Below are positions 15,905-23,582 of a DNA stretch of 33,380 nucleotides, piece after piece. The notes beneath the pieces were generated by a model. The model ran no database searches and was not told the DNA's origin. It saw nothing but the letters and a program-made list of their open reading frames with translations. The stretch's first letter is position 1. Every line of letters begins with the position of its first letter. This stretch comes from Salinispora cortesiana (GTDB taxonomy: Bacteria; Actinomycetota; Actinomycetes; Mycobacteriales; Micromonosporaceae): contig NZ_AXVR01000048.1 of assembly GCF_000484695.1 (NCBI RefSeq), forward strand, positions 1 to 33,380, in the 5' to 3' direction. The position numbers and the translations under genes are program-made.

Positions 15905-16957
15905 GTGAAGCTTCGGGTTAGTGCCGCGCTCTTCGGGCTCGGCGTCTTGTTGCTGGTCCTCGCGGTCGGGCTGCCCCTCTACGTCGCCCCCGCCATAACC
16001 AAGCTCCCCTACGACCTCAAGCCGACGACGTTGGTCGCCGAAGCGCCCAACGCCCGGTTCTTGCAGATCACAGCCGACAGTGAAGCGGTCACCGTCGAAG
16101 TTCCACGAGCCACCCTGCGGTCCACGATCGAGGTGCTTCCCCAGCCCGGTGCGACCAAGGATCGGCTTCCAAAGCAGCTCAAGGGCGACGCGGTGATCTG
16201 GGATGTCTACCAGACCGTCGTCCGTAGTGACACTGAGGACCCGATCACCGCGTACAGCACGCAGCTCGCCCTCTATCGCGTCTCTGGTACTGCCGCCCCC
16301 TGGGATGACCAGTGGCTCAAGCAGGACGACAGCGAGGGGACCCCGAAGGGCAACGTCCAATACTCCGGGCTGACCTACAAGTTCCCGTTCGGTGCGGAGA
16401 AAAAGGACTACCCGATCTTCGACCGCGACCTCAAGGAGGCGCTCCCGGCGGCCTATGTAGGCACCGAGACCCGCGAGGGCATCGAGGTGTACCGCTACGA
16501 ACAGCGAATCGAGGAGGAGGAGCTGTACACCCCGGAGGAGAGCCTGCAGGTGCTGCTGGGCACCTTCGCCCCGGAGGCCACCACCGGCAAGGTCATCTAC
16601 AGCAACACCCGGACGTACTGGGTCGATCCGGTTACTGGCGCCTGGATTGACACGCGGGACCAGCCGCGCAAGGAGCTGCGTCCGGACGTCGGGCCCACCA
16701 CCGTCCTGCTCGACGCCGACTTCAGCTACACGGACGACACCGTTAAGAACAGCGTAGAGACGGTTAAGTCGAACCGCCTAAAGATTGGCCTGGCCCGGCT
16801 CTGGGGCCCGATCGCCGCAGGTGTCCTCGGCCTGATCGCCCTCGTCGTCGGCCTCCGGCTGTTCCTGCGAACTGGCGGTGCCGCAGGTCGGCACTCTGCC
16901 GCAGCGCCGGCCGGCGGCAGTCCGGCAACAACCAAAGTGGACCAAGAGCCAAGCTAG
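15905..16957 (+). CDS. DUF3068 (PorA-like) membrane protein
   Basis: A 350-residue protein. The GTG start at 15905 sits 4 nt after a strong AGGAGG. Topology: an N-terminal membrane helix (about 5-27), a large extracytoplasmic domain (about 30-290) and a C-terminal helix (about 297-320) before a short Pro/Ala tail. Family features are visible in LPLYVAPAITKLPYDLKPTT (about 24-43), TYKFPFGAEKKDYPIFD (about 157-173) and the YWVDPVTGAWID block (about 239-250). From memory, the corynebacterial and mycobacterial homologues (NCgl2760/MSMEG_0317) are required for lipomannan maturation and LAM synthesis; I could not check this here. It is divergent from the acyltransferase with about 114 bp between them, so the two are probably co-regulated. 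Confidence 0.85.
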   Translation: MKLRVSAALFGLGVLLLVLAVGLPLYVAPAITKLPYDLKPTTLVAEAPNARFLQITADSEAVTVEVPRATLRSTIEVLPQPGATKDRLPKQLKGDAVIWDVYQTVVRSDTEDPITAYSTQLALYRVSGTAAPWDDQWLKQDDSEGTPKGNVQYSGLTYKFPFGAEKKDYPIFDRDLKEALPAAYVGTETREGIEVYRYEQRIEEEELYTPEESLQVLLGTFAPEATTGKVIYSNTRTYWVDPVTGAWIDTRDQPRKELRPDVGPTTVLLDADFSYTDDTVKNSVETVKSNRLKIGLARLWGPIAAGVLGLIALVVGLRLFLRTGGAAGRHSAAAPAGGSPATTKVDQEPS

Positions 16958-16978
16958 CCGGGTGGCTGGCTGCCGCGA

Positions 16979-17015
16979 GGGGTGAGGGGCAGGTCGGGCG
17001 TCGGCCCCTCACCCC
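16979..17015. terminator. Bidirectional terminator between DUF3068 and DUF885 genes
   Basis: A perfect 12-bp stem (GGGGTGAGGGGC at 16979-16990, GCCCCTCACCCC at 17004-17015) with a 13-nt loop lies between two convergent stop codons (16957 and 17090). It can serve both directions. Confidence 0.7.
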
Positions 17016-17089
17016 CGCCGCCCTTGCCTCCCCGGGGCCCGCCTGGAGCGGATGGTGCCACCGCGAAAGGGTGCGGGCGCGGTCCGCCC

Positions 17090-18760
17090 TCAGATCCGGG
17101 CGAGCGCCCGACGTAGCGGGTCCAGGCCGAGGGAACCCAGGTCGAGCGCCTGCCGGTGGAACTCCCGGAGGTCGAACTCCGCCCCCTTGCGCGCCTTGGC
17201 ATCGGCCCGAGCCTGCAGCCAGATACGCTCACCAACCTTGTAGGACGGTGCCTGCCCGGGCCAGCCCAGGTAGCGGTTCAGCTCGAACCGGAGGACCTCA
17301 TCCGGGACCCGGCAGTGCGCCCGCATGAACTCCCAGCCCAACTCCGGCGTCCAGCGTTCGCCCGGATGGAAGCCGAACGGGTTGTCGGCCGGGATTTCCA
17401 ACTCCAGGTGCATGCCGATATCGACGATCACCCGAGCGGCGCGGAGCGCCTGGCCGTCGAGCATGCCCAGCCGGTCGCCCGGGTCCTCGAGGTAGCCCAG
17501 CTCCTCCATCAGCCGCTCGGCGTAGAGAGCCCAACCCTCGCCATGCCCGGAAACCCAGCAGAGCAGCCGCTGCCAGCGGTTGAGCGTCTCCGCCCGGAGC
17601 ACCGTCTGGGCCACCTGAAGGTGGTGGCCCGGAACGCCCTCGTGGTAGACGGTGGTGACCTCGCGCCAGGTGGAGAAGTCGTCGATGCCCTGCGGCACGG
17701 CCCACCACATCCGGCCGGGACGGGAAAAGTCCTCACTCGGGCCGGTGTAGTAGATCGCGCCGTCACTCGTCGGTGCCAGGCAACACTCGATTTGGTGGAC
17801 CTGCTCCGGGATGTCGAAGTGAGTGCCGTGCAGCTCGCTGATCGCCTTGTCGGCGAGGTTCTGCATCCAGTCCCGGAACGCCTCCTTGCCCCGGACGGTC
17901 CGGGCCGGGTCCGCGTCCAGCGCGGCCACCGCCTCGTCAACGGTGGCGCCGGGGCCGACGATCCGTGCGGCGACCGCTCCCATCTCCCGCTCGAGGCGGG
18001 CCAGCTCCTCGAACCCCCAGGCGTACGTCTCGTCCAGGTCGACCCGGGCACCGAGGAAGTATTGCGAAGCCAGCTCGTAGTGCGCTCGGCCGGCGGCCTG
18101 TTTCGCCCTGCCCTGCGGGGCCAGTTCGGTGCGGAGGAAGCGGCCGAACTCGGCGGTCGCCGCGGTGGCGGTCGCGGCACCCCGGCGCAGCTCGGCGCCG
18201 AGTGCGCCACCCGCGTCCAGCCGTTCCGCCAACCCGTGGAAGAAGTTGTCCCCGTCCGGGTCCACCCAGCTGTCACATTGCTTGGCTACCTCGAGCAGCT
18301 GGGCACGCGCGCTGGAATGGCCAGCCGCGGCCGCCTCGCGCAGCGTGGTCTGGTACTGCTCGAGCGCTTCGGCGAAGTGGTTGAGCCGTGCGGCGATGTT
18401 GGCCTGGGCCTCCTCGCCATCGGTCGGCATCAGGTCGAACACGGAGCGGAGTTCGTGCAGTCCGCTGGTGATGACGTTGACTCCCCGGCCGACCTCTCCG
18501 GCCGCGTTCCGGGCGAGCTCCAGGTTGAGCCGCTCCTGCATGGCCTCCTTCGCGGTCTGCTCCGGCGGCGACTGGGGCAGCACGCCGTCGAGGTCGGCGA
18601 GGACTCGGCGGGTCAGGTCGGCGCGGGCGGCGTAGCCGTCCGGCGAGAGGTCGTCGAGGCGGTCATCGTGGCCGCCGATGCCGACGTAGGTGGCGCCGGT
18701 CGGGCTCAGCGCGGCCCAATCCGCCACGTACCGGTTCGCAATATCGTCGATTCGTCCCAC
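17090..18760 (-). CDS. DUF885 family putative metallopeptidase
   Basis: A 556-residue soluble protein of usual DUF885 length. The likely active site is YHEGVPGHHLQ (about 376-386), a variant HExxPGHH zinc motif, followed by SGHGEGWALYAERLMEELG (about 408-426), which supplies the downstream Glu. Family members are predicted peptidases of unknown substrate; no signal peptide is present, so it should be cytoplasmic. The GTG at 18760 (reading VGRIDDIANRYVADW) was chosen because homology starts there; the open frame continues to 18889 with basic, non-homologous residues. It is divergent from the EamA transporter and convergent with the DUF3068 gene. Confidence 0.85.
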   Translation of the reverse strand: MGRIDDIANRYVADWAALSPTGATYVGIGGHDDRLDDLSPDGYAARADLTRRVLADLDGVLPQSPPEQTAKEAMQERLNLELARNAAGEVGRGVNVITSGLHELRSVFDLMPTDGEEAQANIAARLNHFAEALEQYQTTLREAAAAGHSSARAQLLEVAKQCDSWVDPDGDNFFHGLAERLDAGGALGAELRRGAATATAATAEFGRFLRTELAPQGRAKQAAGRAHYELASQYFLGARVDLDETYAWGFEELARLEREMGAVAARIVGPGATVDEAVAALDADPARTVRGKEAFRDWMQNLADKAISELHGTHFDIPEQVHQIECCLAPTSDGAIYYTGPSEDFSRPGRMWWAVPQGIDDFSTWREVTTVYHEGVPGHHLQVAQTVLRAETLNRWQRLLCWVSGHGEGWALYAERLMEELGYLEDPGDRLGMLDGQALRAARVIVDIGMHLELEIPADNPFGFHPGERWTPELGWEFMRAHCRVPDEVLRFELNRYLGWPGQAPSYKVGERIWLQARADAKARKGAEFDLREFHRQALDLGSLGLDPLRRALARI

Positions 18761-18848
18761 GATCTCGACCCTACGTGATCGTGAAGTCGGAATGCGCCTG
18801 TGCGTTCGGCGGATTCCGGGGTGCTCTGGAGACCTTTGGTCGCCTGCC

Positions 18849-18854
18849 GGGAGG
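18849..18854 (+). promoter_or_regulatory. Strong ribosome site for the early EamA start
   Basis: GGGAGG followed by a 5-nt spacer and GTG at 18860. It is the best ribosome site near the 5' end of the transporter gene and is the reason for preferring this start over the GTG at 18926, which lies inside an inverted repeat. Confidence 0.6.
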
Positions 18855-18859
18855 ACCCT

Positions 18860-20041
18860 GTGACTACCGACACGACGTCTGAAAATCACCAGACTTGCCC
18901 GTGTACGGCCGGCAGACTGTCAGGGGTGACAGTCGAGTCCGCCCCTGACCGGGCAGCGCTGCGGAGCTGGCTGCCCGGGTACCTCGCGTTGGCCGCGATC
19001 TGGGGTTCTAGCTTCCTTTTCATCAAGATCGGGGTACGGGAGCTGCATCCCGTGCACCTGACCCTTTACCGAGTCGGCGCCGGCGCGTTGACGCTGCTGA
19101 TCTTGCTCGCGGTGCTGCGCGACCGGCTGCCCCGCGAGCCGCGGGTCTGGGCCCATCTGGTCGTCACCGGTGGGATCGGCGTGGCGCTTCCGTTCACCTT
19201 GTTCGGCTACGGCGGGGAGCGGGTCGAGTCCATGCTCTCCGGGATCTGGAACGCCACCACACCGCTGGTCGTGCTCCCCATGGCGGTGCTGGTCTTCCGC
19301 ACCGAACGGCTGACCGCCGCCCGGGCCGTCGGACTCGGGCTGGGCTTCGTCGGCGTACTGGTGGTGCTTGGGGTGTGGCAGGGGGCGGGTGGCGCGCACT
19401 TCGTCGGTCAGCTGATGTGCCTCGGCGCCGCGGCCTGCTACGGGGTGACCATCCCTTACCAGAAGAAGTTCGTCGCGGGCCGCTCCTACTCCGGGCTGGC
19501 CCTGTCGGCGGCCCAGCTGTTGATGGCGCTGGCGCTGCTCACCGTTGTCACCCCGTTCGTGGCGGGTGTCCCGCCGATGCCGACCGCCCTCTCCGGCTCG
19601 GTCCTGGCCAGCATGGTCGCGCTTGGCGCACTCGGTACCGGACTGGCCTTCCTGATTCACTTCCGCAACATCCGGGTCGCCGGCGCGAGTACCGCGGCGA
19701 CGGTGACCTACCTGATCCCGGTCTTCGCGGTGCTGGCCGGTGCGCTGGTCCTCAACGAACGGCTGACCTGGCACCAACCGGTCGGTGCGGTGGTGGTCCT
19801 GCTCGGTGTCGCCGTCACCCAGGGCCTGATCGGCCCCCGTCGCCGGCCACGCGCCGCCGCGCTACCGGCCTCGGCAGCCGGACCCTCGACCTCGACGGCG
19901 GAAGCGCCGGCCGCCGTTGGTCAGGAGCGGCTTGCGGCCCACGCCACCAGCCGCTCCGCCGGCCAGGTGTTGACCACCCGGTCGGCGGGGACGCCGCAGC
20001 GGGCGGCGCGTTCGCAGCCGAACCGTTGCCAGTCGAGCTGA
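18860..20041 (+). CDS. EamA/DMT-superfamily exporter
   Basis: A 393-residue protein with ten membrane helices in two EamA repeats (about 35-170 and 180-310), the RhaT/YdcZ-like layout of drug/metabolite exporters; typical pieces are LAAIWGSSFLFIKIGVRE and FRNIRVAGASTAATVTYLIPVFAVL. The substrate is unknown. The GTG at 18860 has a strong ribosome site but adds 22 hydrophilic residues; GTG at 18926 (371 residues) would begin nearer the first helix. After the last helix, about 70 basic and Ala/Pro-rich residues follow, the last 40 of which are antisense to the end of the convergent PHP gene (121-bp overlap). The tail may result from loss of an earlier stop codon. Confidence 0.85.
   Translation: MTTDTTSENHQTCPCTAGRLSGVTVESAPDRAALRSWLPGYLALAAIWGSSFLFIKIGVRELHPVHLTLYRVGAGALTLLILLAVLRDRLPREPRVWAHLVVTGGIGVALPFTLFGYGGERVESMLSGIWNATTPLVVLPMAVLVFRTERLTAARAVGLGLGFVGVLVVLGVWQGAGGAHFVGQLMCLGAAACYGVTIPYQKKFVAGRSYSGLALSAAQLLMALALLTVVTPFVAGVPPMPTALSGSVLASMVALGALGTGLAFLIHFRNIRVAGASTAATVTYLIPVFAVLAGALVLNERLTWHQPVGAVVVLLGVAVTQGLIGPRRRPRAAALPASAAGPSTSTAEAPAAVGQERLAAHATSRSAGQVLTTRSAGTPQRAARSQPNRCQSS
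18877..18934. promoter_or_regulatory. Two inverted repeats at the start of the EamA gene
   Basis: GTCTG (18877-18881) and CAGAC (18890-18894) flank 8 A-rich bases. Twenty bases further on, GACTGTCAGGGGTGACAGTC (18915-18934) is a perfect 8-bp inverted repeat around GGGG that contains the alternative GTG start (18926). Either may be a repressor site, or the second may fold in the mRNA and hide the start codon. Confidence 0.55.
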
Positions 20042-20991
20042 CCGGGAGCGTGGGCGTCGGTATTGATCGCGAACTCGCAACCGGCCTCCAGCGCCCGCCG
20101 AATCAGCCGTTTCGGCGGGTCCTGCCGCTCCGGCCGGGAGTTGATCTCGACCGCGACGCCCCGTTCCGCGCAGGCCGCGAAGACGGCGTCCGCGTCGAAG
20201 TCGCTCTCGCCTCGGGTGCGCCGACGGTGTCCCCGGTCGCCCGGCCCGGTTACGCCCGCCGGCCGGTTGGAGACCATCCGGCCGGTGCAGTGCCCGAGGA
20301 TGTCCAGGTGCGGGTTCGCGATCGCGGTGAGCATCCGACGAGTCATCCGCCCCCGCTCGTCGGAGAGGTTGCTGTGCACCGAGCCCACCACCACGTCGAG
20401 CTGGGCGAGCAGCTCTTCGTCCTGGTCCAGCGCGCCGTCGGCGAGGATGTCCACCTCGATGCCGGTGAGGATCCGGAACCCCGTCGGTAGCGCCTCGTTC
20501 AGCTGCCCCACCTGCTCCAGCTGGCGGCGCAGCCGGTCGGCGGTCAGTCCGCGCGCCACCTTCAGCCGAGGTGAGTGGTCAGTGAGCACCAGGTACTCAT
20601 GGCCCAGCTCGACCGCGGCCAACGCCATCTCCTCGATTGAGGAGCCGCCGTCGGACCAGTCCGAATGGGTGTGGCAGTCGCCGCGTAGGGCGGTCCGTAG
20701 CGCGGTCGCCTCGGCGTCCAGGTCGGTGCCCTCGGTCGCCGCCAGCCGACGCAGGTAGACCGGCTCCTCACCCGCCAGTGACTCGGCCACGCAGCGAGCG
20801 GTGACCGCGCCCACTCCGGACAGGTCGGTGAGCTTGCCGGCCCGGGTCAACTCGGCGACCTCCGCGGCGGGCAGGGCGGCCACGGCCTGCGCCGCCGAGC
20901 GGAAGGCGCGCACCCGATAGGTGGCCTCGTTGGCCCGTTCCAGCAGGAAAGCTATCCGGCGTAGGTCGGCGATGGGATCCCGGGCGGTCAT
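19921..20991 (-). CDS. PHP-domain phosphoesterase with helix-hairpin-helix N-terminus (PolX-like, no polymerase domain)
   Basis: A 356-residue protein. Residues 1-75 are PolX-like helical, ending in a helix-hairpin-helix (LTDLSGVGAVTARCVAESLAG). The PHP domain has its metal ligands in CHTHSDWSDGGS (about 106-117), LTDHSP (about 136-141), GIEVDIL (about 172-178), GSVHS (about 199-203), GHCTGRM (about 228-234) and NTDAHAPGQL (about 312-321). The nucleotidyltransferase domain of DNA polymerase X is absent. Family enzymes cleave phosphoesters with two or three metal ions; the substrate is unknown. A glycine/arginine-rich insert (about 238-258) separates GHCTGRMV from SDFDADAVF. It lies 31 bp after the M23 gene on the same strand and overlaps the transporter tail. 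Confidence 0.85.
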   Translation of the reverse strand: MTARDPIADLRRIAFLLERANEATYRVRAFRSAAQAVAALPAAEVAELTRAGKLTDLSGVGAVTARCVAESLAGEEPVYLRRLAATEGTDLDAEATALRTALRGDCHTHSDWSDGGSSIEEMALAAVELGHEYLVLTDHSPRLKVARGLTADRLRRQLEQVGQLNEALPTGFRILTGIEVDILADGALDQDEELLAQLDVVVGSVHSNLSDERGRMTRRMLTAIANPHLDILGHCTGRMVSNRPAGVTGPGDRGHRRRTRGESDFDADAVFAACAERGVAVEINSRPERQDPPKRLIRRALEAGCEFAINTDAHAPGQLDWQRFGCERAARCGVPADRVVNTWPAERLVAWAASRS

Positions 20992-21022
20992 TCCTGCAAC
21001 CTAGCGGCTGCGGCCAGGACAC

Positions 21023-21767
21023 TCACGGCTCCTTCGGGCAACCGTGTCGGCGTTGCCAGTCCGCCACCTCCACGGCGGGCGAGCGGTTGACCCCACGTCG
21101 CCACGCGTCCAGGTAGGGCGCCGGCCACACCACCCCCCGCCGGATCCACCAGCCGTCCTTCCCCGGACACGGCGGTGAGATGCCGAAGTGCAGGTGACAC
21201 ACGTTGTTCGCGTTGCCGGTCCGGCCGACGGTGCCGAGTTTGCTGCCCGGCGACGACGCGTACGCCCGGGTTGAGGCCCGCCGCGACCTCGGTCAGGTGT
21301 GAGCCGTAGTAGCGCACCCCGTCATCGCCCAGCACCGCCACGGACAGGCCGCCGTTGAACGGACCGCGGGGACCACCCGGGTCGAAGCGGTCCACCCGGC
21401 TCACCTCCAGCACCGAACCGTCCATCACCGCCACCACCGGCGCACCGCAGTCGGCGAAGATGTCCGTGGCGGGGTAGCCCGAATGGGTCGGATGGTGGGA
21501 GGCGTTGCTGGCCCGTGCCGGGAAGACGTGCCGGACCTCGGCGGGCGGCGGCTGCGGTGCGGGCGCCGATGCGCTCGGCAGAGCCGCTGTTGCCGTTGGA
21601 GCCGAACTGGCCGACGGGGTGGCGGGGGTCGGATCCGTGGTGGCCGGGCGACTGGCCGGGCCGGTCTCCACCCCGGGGCGGGTCGTCGCGCAACTCGCGG
21701 TGAGCACCGCGGCGAGCAGGAGCAGCAGGGGGTACGCCGGGCGGCGTCCGGTCAACGGCGCAGGCAT
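21023..21767 (-). pseudogene. M23 (LytM-like) peptidase lipoprotein, frameshifted
   Basis: From ATG at 21767 the frame encodes a lipoprotein-like signal (LLLLLAAVLTASC), a Ser/Pro/Ala-rich linker and the first half of a peptidase M23 domain, with ASHHPTHSGYPATDIFADCG carrying the first His and Asp zinc ligands. At 21246-21248 a run of three C (GGG on the coding strand) shifts the frame. Removing one base gives AGSKLGTVGRTGNANN, then VCHLHFG with the essential HxH, and a natural end at 21023 (about 247 residues). The unshifted frame never encodes HxH and stops at 20988. M23 enzymes cut peptidoglycan cross-bridges. This copy is therefore inactive, unless the extra base is a sequencing error or the frame is shifted in translation. 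It precedes the PHP gene and is divergent from the small membrane protein. Confidence 0.8.
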
Positions 21768-21823
21768 CCGGCCATCCTGACAGACCAGTACGGTGGGAGG
21801 GAGAAGCCGGGGAGGAGGCGATC

Positions 21824-22186
21824 GTGACCGACCCGTACGACGGGGGCCCTACCCGAAACCCGTCTGGGCTCTTTCCCGCTGGGCCGCCGACCCGGCCCAC
21901 CTACCGCGAACCCCACCCGATCGACGGTGCTGCGGTGCTTCTCGGTGGCGTCGTCGCCACCACCTGGCTGCTGTTCTTTGGGCTGCTCGGCGCCAATGTG
22001 CGTGGATACGCCTGGTGGACGGTGTTCGCCGGTGGCCTCGCCTGGCTGGCGGCCCTGGTGTTGGTGCGTCACGGCGACCGGGGCGTCGCCACCGGGGTTG
22101 CGATCGTCGTCGGTGGTGGGTGGAGCATCGCGACGGCGGTCGTTGCGAGCCGCTGGATGGCCAGTGGAGACTGGCCCCTCTGGTAG
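21824..22186 (+). CDS. Small membrane protein of unknown function
   Basis: A 120-residue protein with a clear ribosome site (GGAGGAGG at about 21811) before GTG 21824. Residues 1-35 are hydrophilic, rich in Pro and Gly. Three membrane helices follow (about 36-57, 62-80 and 88-108), separated by short charged loops (ANVRGYAWW, RHGDRG). I do not recognise a family. It is divergent from the M23 gene over only 56 bp, which must hold both promoters. Confidence 0.7.
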   Translation: MTDPYDGGPTRNPSGLFPAGPPTRPTYREPHPIDGAAVLLGGVVATTWLLFFGLLGANVRGYAWWTVFAGGLAWLAALVLVRHGDRGVATGVAIVVGGGWSIATAVVASRWMASGDWPLW

Positions 22187-22350
22187 GGAAACCGGCACCC
22201 GTTCCACCCTTCTCGCGGCGGCTTCGATCGGCGCCGCGGCGTTGATTGGCCGCCCGTCGGGGCGTTGGCCGGTCGCTCGCCGATCCCACCGGCTAACGTG
22301 CACGCGTAAGACCGTCCGCGCGTCCTGGGCGAGCGAGCAGGTGGAGCTGG

Positions 22351-22384
22351 CACGCGGCAACCGGGCTGGTCACGCGGCAACCGG
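22351..22384. repeat. 14-bp direct repeat, 20-bp spacing
   Basis: CACGCGGCAACCGG occurs at 22351-22364 and again at 22371-22384. Centre spacing of 20 bp puts both copies on the same helix face. It lies about 90-125 bp upstream of the TadA-associated gene in a 289-bp gap that otherwise shows no gene. It may be a tandem operator or a chance duplication. Confidence 0.5.
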
Positions 22385-22475
22385 TCTGCGGTCGGTGGCC
22401 GGGTCGACCACCGATGACCCAAAGCCGCGGACGGTCGAAGGTTTCGGGGCTACGCCGAGGAAGTTTGGGGGAACC

Positions 22476-23000
22476 GTGTCGTACTTTGCTGCGGCCGTGG
22501 TGCGGGACGAGAGCGGCTGGACCGCCGCCGAGGTGAACCTTCGTGGCGCCGTTGACGTGGACGGGGTCGCCGACCGGTTGCGCGACGTCGACCCCGGCGC
22601 CGACCTGTCGCTGCTCTTCGTCGAGGCCGAGGACGAGTACCTGGTGATCCTGCGCCTCGACGAGGGTGAGGACCTGCGGGTCTTCGGCTCGGATTCGGCG
22701 TACGCCGAGGAGACCCAGCTGGGCGCGCTGCTGGTCGGGGACCTCAAGGCGTCGGTGACCGGGCTGGAGGAGACCGAGGGACCCCGCGCCACCGGCAGCG
22801 ATCCGGAGAGCGAACAACCCGCCGCGGATCCGGAGGCGGACCCGGTCGGGGACGCGGACCTCCTCGCCGACCTGGGGGTGTCCGGGACAAAGCTGATCGC
22901 GCTCTGCGGTCACGAGGGGATGCTGCCGGCGGATGTCACCACCGAGACGTGCACGGTGTTGGGCTGCGCCGACGAGGTCGAGGAACTGCGTGAGGTGTGA
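22476..23000 (+). CDS. tRNA adenosine deaminase-associated protein
   Basis: A 174-residue acidic protein starting at GTG 22476 after a GGGGG tract. The N-terminal SYFAAAVVRDESGWTAAEV, the central VEAEDEYLVILRLDEGEDLRVFGSD and the C-terminal GTKLIALCGHEGMLPADVTTE are recognisable from the actinobacterial family always found next to tadA. A variable, Glu/Asp/Pro-rich segment (about 103-125) separates the two conserved parts. The biochemical role is unknown; the constant pairing with TadA suggests a partner or regulator. It overlaps the start of tadA by about 11 bases. Confidence 0.85.
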   Translation: MSYFAAAVVRDESGWTAAEVNLRGAVDVDGVADRLRDVDPGADLSLLFVEAEDEYLVILRLDEGEDLRVFGSDSAYAEETQLGALLVGDLKASVTGLEETEGPRATGSDPESEQPAADPEADPVGDADLLADLGVSGTKLIALCGHEGMLPADVTTETCTVLGCADEVEELREV

Positions 23001-23526
23001 GCCCGTCGGCGCTGGTGTGGGTCGGACCGGCGTGGGCGGTGCCGACCGCCGGCAGCGCCACGAAGAGTGGATGCGCCGGGCGTTGGAAGTCGCGGTCGCC
23101 GGGGCGGGGAGCATTGCCGCTGCCGACACCCCGGTGCCCGCCGCTGATGACATTCCGGTCGGTGCGGTGCTCCTCGGCCCGGACGGGGCCGAGCTGGCCA
23201 CCGGCCGCAACGAGCGGGAGCTGACCGGGGATCCGACCGCGCACGCCGAGGTGCTGGCGCTGCGCCGGGCAGCTGGCCGGCTCGGCCGCTGGCGGCTCGA
23301 CGGGTGCACCCTGGTGGTAACCCTGGAGCCGTGCACGATGTGCGCCGGGGCGTTGGTACTGGCCCGGATCTCCACGGTGGTGTTCGGGGCGTGGGAGCCG
23401 AAGACCGGCGCGGCCGGCTCGCTCTGGGACGTACTGCGCGACCGCCGACTGAACCACCGCCCCGAGGTCTACGGCGGAGTCCTCGAAACGGAGACAGCGG
23501 CGGTCCTGCGAGCCTTCTTCCGGTAG
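22990..23526 (+). CDS. tadA: tRNA-specific adenosine deaminase TadA
   Basis: Converts adenosine to inosine at the wobble base (A34) of tRNA-Arg(ACG). Zinc deaminase motifs are intact: the HAE motif with catalytic Glu in PTAHAEVLAL (about 83-92) and LEPCTMCAGALVLARI (about 112-127) with the two Cys ligands. GTG at 22990, 5 nt after AGGA and overlapping the preceding gene, gives 178 residues; ATG at 23071 (MRRALEVAV, 151 residues) is also possible and is closer to the usual family start. Operon with the preceding associated protein. Convergent with deoD. Confidence 0.9.
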   Translation: MRCEPVGAGVGRTGVGGADRRQRHEEWMRRALEVAVAGAGSIAAADTPVPAADDIPVGAVLLGPDGAELATGRNERELTGDPTAHAEVLALRRAAGRLGRWRLDGCTLVVTLEPCTMCAGALVLARISTVVFGAWEPKTGAAGSLWDVLRDRRLNHRPEVYGGVLETETAAVLRAFFR

Positions 23527-23547
23527 GGCCGGCGTCCGGTTTGTCCT

Positions 23548-23570
23548 GGGGCTGGGGCTGGGGCTGGGGG
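23548..23570 (+). other. G-quadruplex-forming tract between tadA and deoD
   Basis: Four G-runs of 4, 4, 4 and 5 bases, each separated by CT (GGGGCT hexamer repeated three times plus GGGGG), lie in the 56-bp gap between two convergent stop codons. This exactly fits an intramolecular quadruplex with 2-nt loops on the plus strand. No ordinary terminator hairpin is present in this gap. Confidence 0.75.
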
Positions 23571-23582
23571 TGAGCGTGTTGA

